Origin: Bryobacterales bacterium
GTDB taxonomy: Bacteria > Acidobacteriota > Terriglobia > Bryobacterales > Bryobacteraceae
Assembly: GCA_020852755.1 (NCBI GenBank)
Contig: JADZAF010000057.1
Location: forward strand, 25,166 to 89,165
DNA length: 64,000 bases
Direction: 5' to 3'
How positions within the stretch are numbered: position 1 is the stretch's first letter; the number at the start of each line of letters is the position of its first letter. The position numbers and the translations under genes were made by a program. Under the pieces are notes generated by a model. It was not told where the DNA came from. It worked only from the letters and a program-made list of their open reading frames with translations, and did no database searches. Positions 44,201-55,735 of this stretch are shown in pieces.

Positions 44201-44996
44201 TCGGGAACAGGGCGGCGAAAAGCTCCTGGCGGCAAAGGAAATTGGGGATGATGAAATCGGCCCCCACCCCGGCCAGGCGCTCGCGTTTCCACTCATCGAT
44301 GGCCAGGCAATGCGGCTCGGCCGTGGCCACTCCGACCGCCACCCCTCCGACCTCCTTCACATTCTCAATTTCGACATAGCCGTCGCCGAACACCAGGAAC
44401 TCGCTGCCCGCCGCTTCCGCATTGGCGATCAGGCGCTGGATCAGGATCTTCTTGGAGAAGCTCTTGTAGTCGTCCAGCGCGCCGTACACGCCGTCGAAGT
44501 AGCGCGCGACATCCAGCAGGCCGGCTTCCCGGCGCATGAACAACTGGTCGGTGCCGCTGGCCAGGTACATCTTCAGCCCGCGCTCCCGCAAGCTTTCCAG
44601 CACACCGCGGGCCCCGGGCACCAGGTACTTGTCCGGCGGGGCGCCCCGTTCGAGGTCCTCAATGCGGTGACAGATGTGGGTGTGCAGGCGCTCCAGGTAA
44701 AGGCGCTTGTACTCGAGCGGGTCGAGCGGAGCGCCGCCGCGAGCCGACACCTGCTCGGCCAGCGCGATCATCTGGTAGACGGTCTGCTTGCCGGTCAGCC
44801 GCCAGACGAAGTCCTCGACCACTTCGCGCAGCTGCTCCTGGGACTCGCCGGTCTTCAGCTCGCCCAGGATCTCGACCATCATGGGCACCATGACTCCCAT
44901 CCAGCCGGAACGGATGAGAGAGACGGTACCGTCGAAATCGAACAGCACGACGCGCGTGCGGCTAGCGTCCACACCGGAGGTCAGCCGGATTAACAT
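44184..44996 (-). CDS. HAD-family phosphatase, first gene of the sugar-phosphate operon
   Basis: 270 residues. HAD motifs: LFDFDGTVS with nucleophile D20 and acid/base D22, ASGT at the second motif and a metal-site VFGDGYVEIE near residue 205. A helical cap sits between the first two (about 35-130), typical of C1-type HADs. It is not of the GmhB zinc type. Substrate unknown; the operon suggests a phosphorylated sugar. No clear ribosome site precedes ATG 44996. The operon follows gltA on the same strand after a terminator, so it probably has its own promoter. Confidence 0.85.
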   Translation of the reverse strand: MLIRLTSGVDASRTRVVLFDFDGTVSLIRSGWMGVMVPMMVEILGELKTGESQEQLREVVEDFVWRLTGKQTVYQMIALAEQVSARGGAPLDPLEYKRLYLERLHTHICHRIEDLERGAPPDKYLVPGARGVLESLRERGLKMYLASGTDQLFMRREAGLLDVARYFDGVYGALDDYKSFSKKILIQRLIANAEAAGSEFLVFGDGYVEIENVKEVGGVAVGVATAEPHCLAIDEWKRERLAGVGADFIIPNFLCRQELFAALFPNGQQV

Positions 44997-45162
44997 TACG
45001 TTTCATTTAACCACACAGCCGCGCCGGCCCACACTGCGGCCCGCGTTCCCCAGCGCGCGGCGGCGGCGCTGTTGCCGCGGTCTGCTCCGGGAACCGCAAC
45101 GCCCGGGTTGTGGCTGAGCCGGCGTACGGGACAGGCGGTCTTGCCTGCCGCCGGAAGCCGGC

Positions 45163-45185
45163 GGGACCCGCTGAGAGCGGGTCCC
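45163..45185 (-). terminator. Stem-loop after gltA
   Basis: GGGACCCGCT (45163-45172) pairs perfectly with AGCGGGTCCC (45176-45185) around GAG. It begins 12 bp after the gltA stop on the minus strand. No T run, but the stem is very strong. Confidence 0.6.
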
Positions 45186-45197
45186 CGGCGCCCGGGA

Positions 45198-46511
45198 CTA
45201 AGCGGTAACGGCCGCGGGAGTCTTTTCGCGCGCTTCGATGGGGACGAACTCGCGCAGGTCGTGGCCGGTGTAGATCTGCCGCGGCCGGGCGATCTTCTGC
45301 TCGGAATCGCCGAGCAGCTCCTGCCACTGGGCCAGCCAGCCCACCGTGCGCGGGATGGCGAACAGCACCGTGAAGATCTCGGGTGTGAAGCCCAGCGCCT
45401 GGTAGATGATGCCGGAGTAGAAGTCGACGTTGGGATACAGGCGGCGTTTGACGAAGTAGTCGTCCTGCAGCGCGATGCGCTCCAGTTCCAAAGCGATCTC
45501 CAGCTTGGGATTGCGCCCCGTGACCTCGAACACCGCGTCGGCGGCCTTCTTGATGATGCGGGCCCGCGGGTCGTAGTTCTTGTATACCCGGTGGCCGAAA
45601 CCCATCAGCTTCACTTCCCCGGCCTTCACTTTCTTGATGTGCTCCGGTACGCGATCCAGGGAGCCGATCTCGTCCAGCATGCGCAGCACTTCCTCGTTGG
45701 CGCCCCCGTGGAGCGGGCCGGAGAGAGCGGCGGCAGCCGCGGCCACCGAGACATAGGGATCGGCCTGAGAACTGCCCACCGCCCGCATGGTGTTGGTGCT
45801 GCAGTTCTGTTCGTGGTCGGCGTGCAGGATAAACAGGACATCCAGCGCCCGGGCCAGGGCGGGGTTGGCCTCGTATTTCGGCTCCGTCATCTTCCACAGC
45901 ATGCTCATGAAGTTCTCCGGATAGCTCAGCGAGTTGTCCGGATAGACGTAGGGCAGGCCGCGGCTGTGTCGGTAGGCGTATGCGGCGATCGTCGGCACCT
46001 TGCCGATCAGGCGCAGAATCTGAAGGTCCCGGGATTCACGGCTGAAAATGTCGTGGGCCGCCGGATAAAAAGTGGACAGGGCGGCGATGGTGCTGATGAA
46101 CATGCTCATGGGGTGAGCGTCGTGATGGAAGCCCCGCATGAACTGCTTGGTGTTCTCATGGAGCATGGTGTGAAGGGTGACTTTCCGGGTCCACTCCTTC
46201 AGTTCCGGTTCCGTGGGCAGTTCGCCGTTCAGGATGAGGTAGGCGACTTCCAGGAAAGTGCACTTCTCGGCGAGCACGTCGATGGGATAGCCGCGGTACC
46301 GCAGGATGCCCTTGTCGCCGTCGATGAACGTGATGGCGCTCTGGCAGGAGGCCGTGTTCATGAACGCGGGGTCGTAGGTCATAAGGCCAAAATCGTCGGG
46401 ACCGGTTTTGATCTTCCGCAGATCCATGGCTCGCACTGCCCCCTTGAAGAGAGGCACCGTGTAGCTGGCGCCGGTGCGATTGTCGGTGATAGTCAGGCTT
46501 TCTTCTGGCAT
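45198..46511 (-). CDS. gltA: Citrate synthase
   Basis: 437 residues. Condenses acetyl-CoA and oxaloacetate in the TCA cycle. Catalytic segments are present: GPLHGGANEEVL (first His), MGFGHRVYKNYDPRA (second His) and a later Asp region, with HADHEQNCSTNTMRAVGSS between. The N-terminal beta domain and length match the bacterial hexameric type II enzyme. ATG 46511 has GGGAG 6 bases upstream; the longer frame upstream is not coding. It is divergent from icd. Confidence 0.96.
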   Translation of the reverse strand: MPEESLTITDNRTGASYTVPLFKGAVRAMDLRKIKTGPDDFGLMTYDPAFMNTASCQSAITFIDGDKGILRYRGYPIDVLAEKCTFLEVAYLILNGELPTEPELKEWTRKVTLHTMLHENTKQFMRGFHHDAHPMSMFISTIAALSTFYPAAHDIFSRESRDLQILRLIGKVPTIAAYAYRHSRGLPYVYPDNSLSYPENFMSMLWKMTEPKYEANPALARALDVLFILHADHEQNCSTNTMRAVGSSQADPYVSVAAAAAALSGPLHGGANEEVLRMLDEIGSLDRVPEHIKKVKAGEVKLMGFGHRVYKNYDPRARIIKKAADAVFEVTGRNPKLEIALELERIALQDDYFVKRRLYPNVDFYSGIIYQALGFTPEIFTVLFAIPRTVGWLAQWQELLGDSEQKIARPRQIYTGHDLREFVPIEAREKTPAAVTA

Positions 46512-46853
46512 TTTTGCTCCCTGCCGGCGGGCGCCGAGAGACAGCAGAATGGCTTCTGGCGGCCTCGACCCGGCGTGCTGAAAAATCCTACAATAGATTC
46601 TGGTGCCACTGCGCACAGGTGGCAGAGCCCCTGTCAAGTAAAAATAGTCGAAAAAGAGGCTGGAGGCAATCCCCTTTGTGTATCTTAGTGTCTGGTTATC
46701 TGAAAAACATTGCCCGGTTCAGCCGGATCTTGGTATAGTGCTAGCGGATAACAACCTGAGGGAGAACTGGGCCGAGCATGAACACCACTTGTTTTTGGTG
46801 TTACTTGGTCCACTTAATTGTGTGTTATCTAACTATCGTTTGCTGAAGCGGAG
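46512..46853. promoter_or_regulatory. 342-bp divergent control region between gltA and icd
   Basis: It holds the leaders of both TCA transcripts. A plus-strand promoter for icd is TTGCCC (46710-46715), an 18-base spacer and TATAGT (46734-46739). In the icd leader, AACACCA (46781-46787) pairs with TGGTGTT (46796-46802) around an 8-base T-rich loop. TGCCAC/GTGGCA (46604-46624) is a dyad in the gltA upstream part. No gene is seen. The shared region suggests joint control of gltA and icd-mdh. Confidence 0.5.
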
Positions 46854-49115
<2,262 letters not shown>

Positions 49116-49173
49116 CCGGCCAGGAATCCGCTGAAGAAGCGGACCCGGCCGGCCGGAGCGGGGTCTGGCAGCG

Positions 49174-50109
49174 ATGCTTCCCTTCCGGCTCGTCTATCAC
49201 CCGGGCTACGACCTGGACCTGGGCGAGCACGTTGTCCCGGGTTCCAAGTACGGGCTGATCCGTGCCCGTCTCCTGGAAGAGGGGCCGGCCCGCGCTGAGA
49301 GTTTCCTCGAGCCGCAGCCGGCCACCGACGATCAGTTACGGCTGGTCCACACCGAGGACTGGATTCGCAAGCTGAGCACGGGAAGCCTGACCCACCGCGA
49401 GATTCTGACCCTCGAGATCCCGTATTCGCGGCAAATGGCCGACGCCTTCCGGCTCTTTACCGGGGGCGCCATTCTGGCTGCCCGGCTGGCGCTGGAGGAT
49501 GGCATCGCCTATCACCTGGGCGGCGGCTTCCACCATGCTCTCCCCGACCATGGGGAGGGCTTCTGCGCGATCAATGACGTGGCGGTCGCCGTCCGCTGCC
49601 TGCAGCGCGACAGCAGCATCGCGAAGGCCATGATCGTCGATTGCGACGTGCATCACGGCAGCGGAACCGCCGCCATTTTCGCCGGGGACCAGTCGGTGTT
49701 CACACTCTCGATTCATCAACAGAACAACTACCCGCCGCACAAGCCCCCTTCGAGCATCGACATCCACCTTTCCGACGGTGCGGGAGACTGCGAGTACAAT
49801 TCGCAGTTGCGCGCCGGCCTGCGCCTGGCTTTCCTCGGTTTCCAGCCGGACCTGGTCTTCTACCTGGCCGGCGCCGACCCCTACTATCAGGACCAGCTGG
49901 GCGGGTTGAACCTGACCTTCGACGGCCTGTGGGAGCGCGATTCCCTGGTTCTGGAGGCCGCGCTGGACCGGGCCGTTCCGGTCGTGATCTCTACCGCCGG
50001 GGGATACGCCTTTCGCGTCCAGGACACCGTGACCATCCACGTCAACACCGCCCAGGTTGCAGCGGAAGCACTGGAACGGATCGGATGGCGCCGGCACGAA
50101 GCCCTGTAG
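49174..50109 (+). CDS. Histone-deacetylase-family amidohydrolase
   Basis: 311 residues. Zinc amidohydrolase of the arginase/deacetylase fold: GGGFHHALPDHGEGFCAINDVAV (tandem His pair), VDCDVHHGSGTAAIF (Asp and His zinc ligands) and YLAGADPYYQD (third zinc Asp). Bacterial members deacetylate polyamines, acetoin-related or small acyl compounds; the substrate here is unknown. It is shorter than eukaryotic HDACs and starts and ends without signal or helix. It lies 58 bp after mdh and may share its transcript. Confidence 0.9.
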   Translation: MLPFRLVYHPGYDLDLGEHVVPGSKYGLIRARLLEEGPARAESFLEPQPATDDQLRLVHTEDWIRKLSTGSLTHREILTLEIPYSRQMADAFRLFTGGAILAARLALEDGIAYHLGGGFHHALPDHGEGFCAINDVAVAVRCLQRDSSIAKAMIVDCDVHHGSGTAAIFAGDQSVFTLSIHQQNNYPPHKPPSSIDIHLSDGAGDCEYNSQLRAGLRLAFLGFQPDLVFYLAGADPYYQDQLGGLNLTFDGLWERDSLVLEAALDRAVPVVISTAGGYAFRVQDTVTIHVNTAQVAAEALERIGWRRHEAL

Positions 50110-50202
50110 GCCGGCTGACAGCTAACGCTTGGTCCTCAGCGCCGGTCCGTGACATACTGATCGGGTCAGTGGAACTGGGATTTCTCCCTGGGAGGAGGAA
50201 CC

Positions 50203-53200
50203 GTGCCGGACCTTACTCCGTTGCGTATCTTCGTCGCATCGCCGGGCGACGTGAAGCCGGAAAGAGAGCGGCTGGCCCAGGTGGTACAGGATCTGGACGT
50301 CACCCTGGCGCGGGGTCTCGGCTTGGTGCTGGAGCTGAAGCGCTGGGAGGATCTGCATGGCGTGGACGCGGCGGGGCCTCAGGCCATCATCGACCCCCAC
50401 ATCCGCGACGCCGATATTTTCGTGCTGATCTTCTGGGCCCGCTTCGGCACTCCGGACGCCTCGGGCGGCTATCCGACGCGCCATGAGTTCGAACTGGCCC
50501 TGGAGCGCTTCCGAAAATCGGGCCGGCCCCGTATCCTTTTCTATCGCAAGAACCAGGATCTGCCGCCGGCCCGGATCGACACCGAGCAGCTGCGGCTGGT
50601 GAATGAGTTTGAGAAAAGTTTCTGGGCGGTGGGACTGGTCAAACCGTTCCAGCAGCCCGATCATTTCATGCGCCTGGTCACCTTCGACCTGATCCAGGAG
50701 ATCCAGACGATGAGGCCGCACGCGGCGGCTCCGGCCGCGTATCCTCCCGCGCCCGCGCCGATCTACCTCGGGCAGCTTCCCGCGGCTCAGAAGTTCGTCG
50801 GTCGCGCCTCGGAACTGGACCGCCTGCGGCGATGGGCCCGTGAGCGCACCAGCCCGCGCCTGGCAATCTGGGGGAGGCCGGGCATCGGGAAGACCGAGCT
50901 GGCGCTGCGCTTCGTCGAGGAGGTCCGGGCCGATCCGGATCTGTTTCCCGGTGGAGTCCTGACGGCCGATTTCCGCGGGGGGCCCAAAGTCCGGGAAACG
51001 TTACTGGCCTGGGCGGAGGCGCTGCGGATGGCGGGCGGGTCGCAGGCGCCGGCCGGCGACTCCATCGGCACCGAAGTGCTGCGCGACCTGATCGGGCGGG
51101 AGTTGTGCCGGAACCCGCTTCCCAAGCTGTTCCTGATCCTGAACATAGCCGGCGTGGAGCAGAGCCGGGAGTTCGTGCTGGGGGTTCCCAATGCCTTCTA
51201 TCTGCTGACGACCGTGGAGCAGCCGCTGGCCATGGAATTCGCGGGTTCGGAGAACGTGGTCGAGGTGGGCGAGCTTTCCGGGGACGATGCGCTGGAGTTG
51301 CTGCGGCATTATGCGGGCAGGATCGCGGACCAGGAGGCAGGCGCCGCGCGGCGGCTGCTCGAACTGGCCGGCACCGACGCGCTGACCGTAACCATCCTGG
51401 CCCGCTGGCTGATGCGGGAACAGTCCTGCGGCCGGGGCCAATCGCTGGCGGCGCTCGTGAGCCAGTTCGAGCAGGCCCGGCTTCCGGGGAGCCCGAACGC
51501 CGGCGAGGCCATGCCGGCTTCACTTTCCGAGGAGATGGCCAGGGTCATGTCGGTGGTCGAGCGATCCCTGGACCGCGAATCGGCCTGGGCCCTGCGCACC
51601 CTCTGGAACGTCTTTCCAGCCCATCCCAGCACCTTCTCATCGGAAGCGGCCCGGACCGTCCTGGCTTCCGATGCCGCGACCCTGGACAGGCTGGTCTCGG
51701 TGGGCCTGCTGCGCGTCGAGGGGAACGGAGCCTCGGGACGCCGGTTCAGCTTCAGCCCGAACCTGTACGGGCTGCAACTGATCGGGCCGGCCGGCGACGC
51801 GTTGCAGGCGGCCGAACAGCGCATGGCGGCCTATTACGCGGACCTGGTGAGAAGCCACCCGCCGGCCGGGCAGGAACTGGCCGGCGAGCGCGGCAACATC
51901 GAGCAGGCCGCCCGGATCGCGGCTCGCCGGGGGTGGGATGAGCAGACCATCACCATCGGCCTGGCGTTCTCGCCGTTTCTGAACCGGGAGGGCTTCCCGG
52001 ACTCCGCCGCCCGGCTGCTGGACCGCGCCGCCGAGGCTGCCCGCCGCGCCGGCGACGCCCGCCGCGAGGCACAGGCATTGCGGCAGCGCGGCCTGCTGGC
52101 CCTCGAGTCCGGCTCCCATTCGGAAGCAATTGCCTGCTACCGGAAAGCCCTTATGCTGACCGGTGACGCCTCCCGGACGGATCTGCGCACCGATCTGCTC
52201 ACCAACCTGGGCTATGCCAGGGACCGGACCGGCGAGAGCGAGCCGGCCGAGGAATCCCTGAGGGAAGGCCTGCGGCTGGCGGAGACGGCCGGCGACCGCC
52301 GCAGGGGATGCAAGATCCGACAGGTTCTGGGCTGGGTCTATGCCCATCGCGGCGATTACGAGGCAGCCAGGCGGTGCTGGCACGACGGCCTGGAGCAGGC
52401 CGGACGGATTGCCGGAGGGCCCCGGCCGGACGATGAGGTCATGGGATTGCACGCCGACCTGCAGGCCGACCTGGGATGGGTGGAGGAGCGGCTGGGCTCC
52501 CTGGAAAGCGCCGACCGGCACCTGGAGAAGGCTCGTACCATCGCCAACGCGCTGCCGAACCGCAGACACTGGTTCCGCGTGGCTACCAACCTGGCCGCCG
52601 CGGCCATTCATCGCGGGGACTACCGGCGCGCTCAGGACCTGCTGGAGCCGGCCGTGGAAGAGGCCCGGCGCAAGGCCAGCCTCAACCGGCTGAGCATACT
52701 GGAGGAAAACCTGGGCCTCGTCCTGCTGCGCCGGGGCGACGACGGCCGGGCCGAGGAACTGCTGGATCAGGGCCTGCAGCACGCCACTACCGCGGACGAT
52801 CCGGAACGGATCGCGGCCCTGTTGACCTACCTGGGGGAGCTGGCCCGGTACCGCGGGCGGTTTCCGGAGGCCGAGCGCTATCTGCTGGTCGGGCTGAGTT
52901 TGGGCAGACGGGCGGGAAATCGCGAGCGCGCGAGCGAACTGGCCTTGAACCTGGGCTTGCTGTACACCGAACTGGCGCGCACCCCGGCGGCCGAAGCCTG
53001 TTTGCAGGACGCTCTCAAACACGCCAACGAGATCGGATACCGCTGGATGTCCAGCGCCGCGCACAACGCGCGCGGCGCCTTCTTCCTGGCCGCCGGCGAG
53101 GCCTCGCGGGCGGAGGCGGAAGCCGAGTTTCAGGAAGCGCGCCGCATCGCGCTGGCCATAGGGAGCCGGGACAACGAAGCGCTGGCGCTGCTCGGCCTGG

Positions 53201-53331
53201 CGGAGTTGGAGCGGAATGCGGGCCGCCGGCTGCAGGCTCAGCAACTGGAGCGTTCCGGGTGGGGCCTGCTGCGGGAGATCGGCCACCGGCTGGCCCGGGC
53301 TGACGCCGCCCGGGCGCGGGCAGTAGGATGA
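50203..53331 (+). CDS. STAND NTPase: DUF4062-like N-domain, NB-ARC-type ATPase, TPR array
   Basis: 1042 residues. N-terminal DUF4062/TIR-like domain (about 6-115; RIFVASPGDVKPERERL and IRDADIFVLIFWARFG). An NB-ARC-type ATPase follows (about 198-560), with KFVGRASELDRL and Walker A GRPGIGKT at 224-231. The Walker B position (308-316) reads KLFLILNIA instead of a run ending in Asp-Asp, and the sensor region is LLTTVEQ without the usual TTR arginine, so ATP hydrolysis may be lost. About ten TPR-like helical repeats fill 610-1030. GTG start with GGAGGAGGA just upstream. Related proteins are signalling or phage-defence switches; role here unknown. Confidence 0.85.
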   Translation: MPDLTPLRIFVASPGDVKPERERLAQVVQDLDVTLARGLGLVLELKRWEDLHGVDAAGPQAIIDPHIRDADIFVLIFWARFGTPDASGGYPTRHEFELALERFRKSGRPRILFYRKNQDLPPARIDTEQLRLVNEFEKSFWAVGLVKPFQQPDHFMRLVTFDLIQEIQTMRPHAAAPAAYPPAPAPIYLGQLPAAQKFVGRASELDRLRRWARERTSPRLAIWGRPGIGKTELALRFVEEVRADPDLFPGGVLTADFRGGPKVRETLLAWAEALRMAGGSQAPAGDSIGTEVLRDLIGRELCRNPLPKLFLILNIAGVEQSREFVLGVPNAFYLLTTVEQPLAMEFAGSENVVEVGELSGDDALELLRHYAGRIADQEAGAARRLLELAGTDALTVTILARWLMREQSCGRGQSLAALVSQFEQARLPGSPNAGEAMPASLSEEMARVMSVVERSLDRESAWALRTLWNVFPAHPSTFSSEAARTVLASDAATLDRLVSVGLLRVEGNGASGRRFSFSPNLYGLQLIGPAGDALQAAEQRMAAYYADLVRSHPPAGQELAGERGNIEQAARIAARRGWDEQTITIGLAFSPFLNREGFPDSAARLLDRAAEAARRAGDARREAQALRQRGLLALESGSHSEAIACYRKALMLTGDASRTDLRTDLLTNLGYARDRTGESEPAEESLREGLRLAETAGDRRRGCKIRQVLGWVYAHRGDYEAARRCWHDGLEQAGRIAGGPRPDDEVMGLHADLQADLGWVEERLGSLESADRHLEKARTIANALPNRRHWFRVATNLAAAAIHRGDYRRAQDLLEPAVEEARRKASLNRLSILEENLGLVLLRRGDDGRAEELLDQGLQHATTADDPERIAALLTYLGELARYRGRFPEAERYLLVGLSLGRRAGNRERASELALNLGLLYTELARTPAAEACLQDALKHANEIGYRWMSSAAHNARGAFFLAAGEASRAEAEAEFQEARRIALAIGSRDNEALALLGLAELERNAGRRLQAQQLERSGWGLLREIGHRLARADAARARAVG

Positions 53332-53345
53332 GAAACGGAGCCCTG

Positions 53346-54617
53346 ATGCCGGAATATCCGGAGCCCCTGCCCGGGCGCTTCACACTCGCGGACCTGGACC
53401 GGCTGGACGCCTTCTTCCAGCAGCGCGGCACGCTCGCGATCGGCGTCAAGAACAACGGCCTGTTTGCGGCCAGCCCGAGCCAGACCCGGGAGGCCGCTTC
53501 GGGCTACCAGAACACCTGGCTGCGCGACACCATCATGGTCGCCAACTACTTCCGGGAGAGCGGCGACCGGACGGCCGTCTCACGGACCCTGAAGACCCTG
53601 GCCAACTACTTCTGCCTGCACCGGACACGCTTCCTGCGCATCATTGAGGAACCCGCCCTGCGCGCGACGCCCGGCGAACGCCCCCACGTCCGCTTCGACG
53701 GAGACACGTTGCGCGAGATCCACCAGCACTGGGCTCACGCGCAGAATGACGCGCTGGGATACGCGCTCTGGCTGCCGCTCGCCATGGCGAACGCGGGCCA
53801 GTACGAGCTGGACGAGTTCGACGCGCGGGCCTACTGCGTGTTTCCTGCCTACTTCGAAGCCATCCGCTACTGGGAGGATCCCGACAGCGGCCACTGGGAG
53901 GAAGAGGAGGCCGTGCACAATTCGAGCGTGGGCGCGGTCCTGGCTGCCCTGGAACAGTTGCGCCGGTACATCCAGGGAGGAGGCCGGGCCTTCCGCGAGG
54001 CTGACATGGAGGTTTCACCGCGACAGCTGGACTCGCTCATTCAGGCAGGCCGCGAAAGACTCCGCAGCCTGCCCGATGAATCGCCCCCGCACCGTCTGGC
54101 CGACGCCGCCGTGTTGTTCCTGATCTATCCGCTCGAGGTGGTGGACCGGACCGAAGCCGGGGAAATCGTCCGCCACGTGGTCACCCAGCTCCAGGGAGAG
54201 CACGGCATCCGCCGCTACCGGGGCGACTCGTACTGGTGCCAGGACTACAAGAAGCATTTCCCCCCGGAGGGGCGCACGGCGGATTTCAGCCGCCGCATGG
54301 AGGAGCGCAACCGGCTTCTGCAGCCGGGCATGGAAGCACAGTGGTGTCTCTTCGACCCGGTCCTCTCGGTGATCCACGGCCGCTGGTTTCTGGAGACCGG
54401 CGAGGAAGCCTGTTTCGAGCGGCAGGCATACTATTTCCGCAGGTCGCTTTCCCAGTTGACCCCTGCCGGCCAGTGCCCCGAGCTGTACTACGTGGAAGAC
54501 AGCCGCGAGGGAAAATACGTACCCAACGATCACGTGCCCCTGGCCTGGACGCAAGCCAACCTGGGCGCCGCGTTCGAATACATGCGGCGGTCGGCGCGCC
54601 GGGGGATGGCGCCCTGA
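53346..54617 (+). CDS. GH15/phosphorylase-kinase-alpha-like (alpha/alpha)6-barrel protein
   Basis: 423 residues, cytoplasmic. The fold is that of glucoamylases and phosphorylase kinase alpha: NTWLRDTIMVANYF (about 55-68), HAQNDALGYALWLP, HWEEEEAVHNSSVGAVLAALE with an acidic catalytic-like pair, and PNDHVPLAWTQANLGAAFEYM at the end. It may hydrolyse alpha-glucans or regulate their breakdown. I start at ATG 53346 with GGAG just upstream; an earlier ATG at 53328 overlaps the STAND gene by 4 bp but lacks a ribosome site. Together with malQ at 3.3 kb this points to glycogen metabolism. Confidence 0.78.
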   Translation: MPEYPEPLPGRFTLADLDRLDAFFQQRGTLAIGVKNNGLFAASPSQTREAASGYQNTWLRDTIMVANYFRESGDRTAVSRTLKTLANYFCLHRTRFLRIIEEPALRATPGERPHVRFDGDTLREIHQHWAHAQNDALGYALWLPLAMANAGQYELDEFDARAYCVFPAYFEAIRYWEDPDSGHWEEEEAVHNSSVGAVLAALEQLRRYIQGGGRAFREADMEVSPRQLDSLIQAGRERLRSLPDESPPHRLADAAVLFLIYPLEVVDRTEAGEIVRHVVTQLQGEHGIRRYRGDSYWCQDYKKHFPPEGRTADFSRRMEERNRLLQPGMEAQWCLFDPVLSVIHGRWFLETGEEACFERQAYYFRRSLSQLTPAGQCPELYYVEDSREGKYVPNDHVPLAWTQANLGAAFEYMRRSARRGMAP

Positions 54618-54718
54618 TCGAGGCACGGGCGGCCGCGACGCCTCAGGCGCTGGTTCGGTTTCGGTGCAACAGACGCCGGAGGCCAGGGAGCGCACGGAGT
54701 GCAGCCACTCCCTCCGGG

Positions 54719-54767
54719 TCGCGGCTCGGAATGGACGGTCCTCCGTTTTCGGACGCGGGAGCCGCGA
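54719..54767 (+). repeat. Inverted repeat before the second EamA gene
   Basis: TCGCGGCTC (54719-54727) and GAGCCGCGA (54759-54767) are perfect complements 31 bases apart, 22 bp upstream of the EamA start. It could end the preceding transcript or act as a control hairpin. The rest of the 172-bp gap holds no gene. Confidence 0.35.
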
Positions 54768-54789
54768 GACGCATGCTACGCTGATGTAG

Positions 54790-55695
54790 TTGCGCCGTCA
54801 TCCGAATTTCCTGCCGTATCTCGCTCTGGCCTTTGTATGTTTCTTCTGGGGGACCACTTACCTCGGCATCCGCATGGCCCTGGAGTCGTTTCCGCCCCTG
54901 CTGCTGGTGGCGGTCCGCTTCATCCTTTCGGGCGCCATCATGCTGCTGGCGGCTCTCCTGCAGGGCAGCTATCTCCCTCGCGGCCGCGAACTGCTGACGG
55001 CCTGCGCCAGCGGAGTGGTGGTGCTGGGAGTCGGGAACAGCTGCCTGGTGTATGCCGAGACCATGATCGCCAGCGGGCTGGCCGGATTGTTCATCACCCT
55101 GTCGCCCTTCTGGCTGGTGGGGATCGAGGCGCTGCTGCCGGGAGGCGAGCGCCTGCATCCGCCCACCATCCTCGGCATGCTGGTGGGATTCTGCGGCGTG
55201 GCGCTGCTGATCGCCCCCGGCATGGAACGCGGCATCAACCGGAACCTGCTATTTGGCTTCCTGATCCTGCAGTTGGGTAATGCTTCGTGGTCGTTCGGGT
55301 CGATCTTCCAGCGGCGCCAGGCCGCCCGGGCCCACCCGGTGCTGATCGGAGCGGTGCAGCAACTGGCGGCGGGGCTGGCCTTTCTGGCGCCCGCGCTGCT
55401 GGCGCCCCAGCAGCCCATCGCGTGGAGCACGCGCGGCGTCCTGGCTCTCCTCTACCTGGTGACGTTCGGCTCCATCGTGGGCTACAGTTCCTACGCTTAC
55501 GCGCTGGACCGGCTCCCCGTGGCCATCGTCTCGGTGTACCCCTACGTGAACGCCGTCGTGGCCGTGACCCTGGGCTGGTGGTTCTACCGCGAGCCGTTCG
55601 GCCGCCTGGAGGCCGCCGCCATGGCGATCATTTTCGCCGGAGTCGCGCTGGTGAAGTACACCACCCGGTCGCACGGAAAGCCGATTCACGACTAA
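54790..55695 (+). CDS. EamA/DMT-family transporter
   Basis: 301 residues with ten hydrophobic helices in two EamA repeats: FFWGTTYLGIRMALESFPPLLL at the start (typical FWG...R box) and ALDRLPVAIVSVYPYVNAVVAV with FYREPFG in the second repeat. Probably an inner-membrane metabolite exporter; substrate unknown. The start is TTG 54790, directly after an in-frame TAG; no ribosome site is clear. Its downstream neighbour is convergent, 40 bp away. Confidence 0.9.
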   Translation: MRRHPNFLPYLALAFVCFFWGTTYLGIRMALESFPPLLLVAVRFILSGAIMLLAALLQGSYLPRGRELLTACASGVVVLGVGNSCLVYAETMIASGLAGLFITLSPFWLVGIEALLPGGERLHPPTILGMLVGFCGVALLIAPGMERGINRNLLFGFLILQLGNASWSFGSIFQRRQAARAHPVLIGAVQQLAAGLAFLAPALLAPQQPIAWSTRGVLALLYLVTFGSIVGYSSYAYALDRLPVAIVSVYPYVNAVVAVTLGWWFYREPFGRLEAAAMAIIFAGVALVKYTTRSHGKPIHD

Positions 55696-55735
55696 CTACT
55701 GGCGACTTGAGCGGGCTGAGAGCCGGCCGTTGGCC

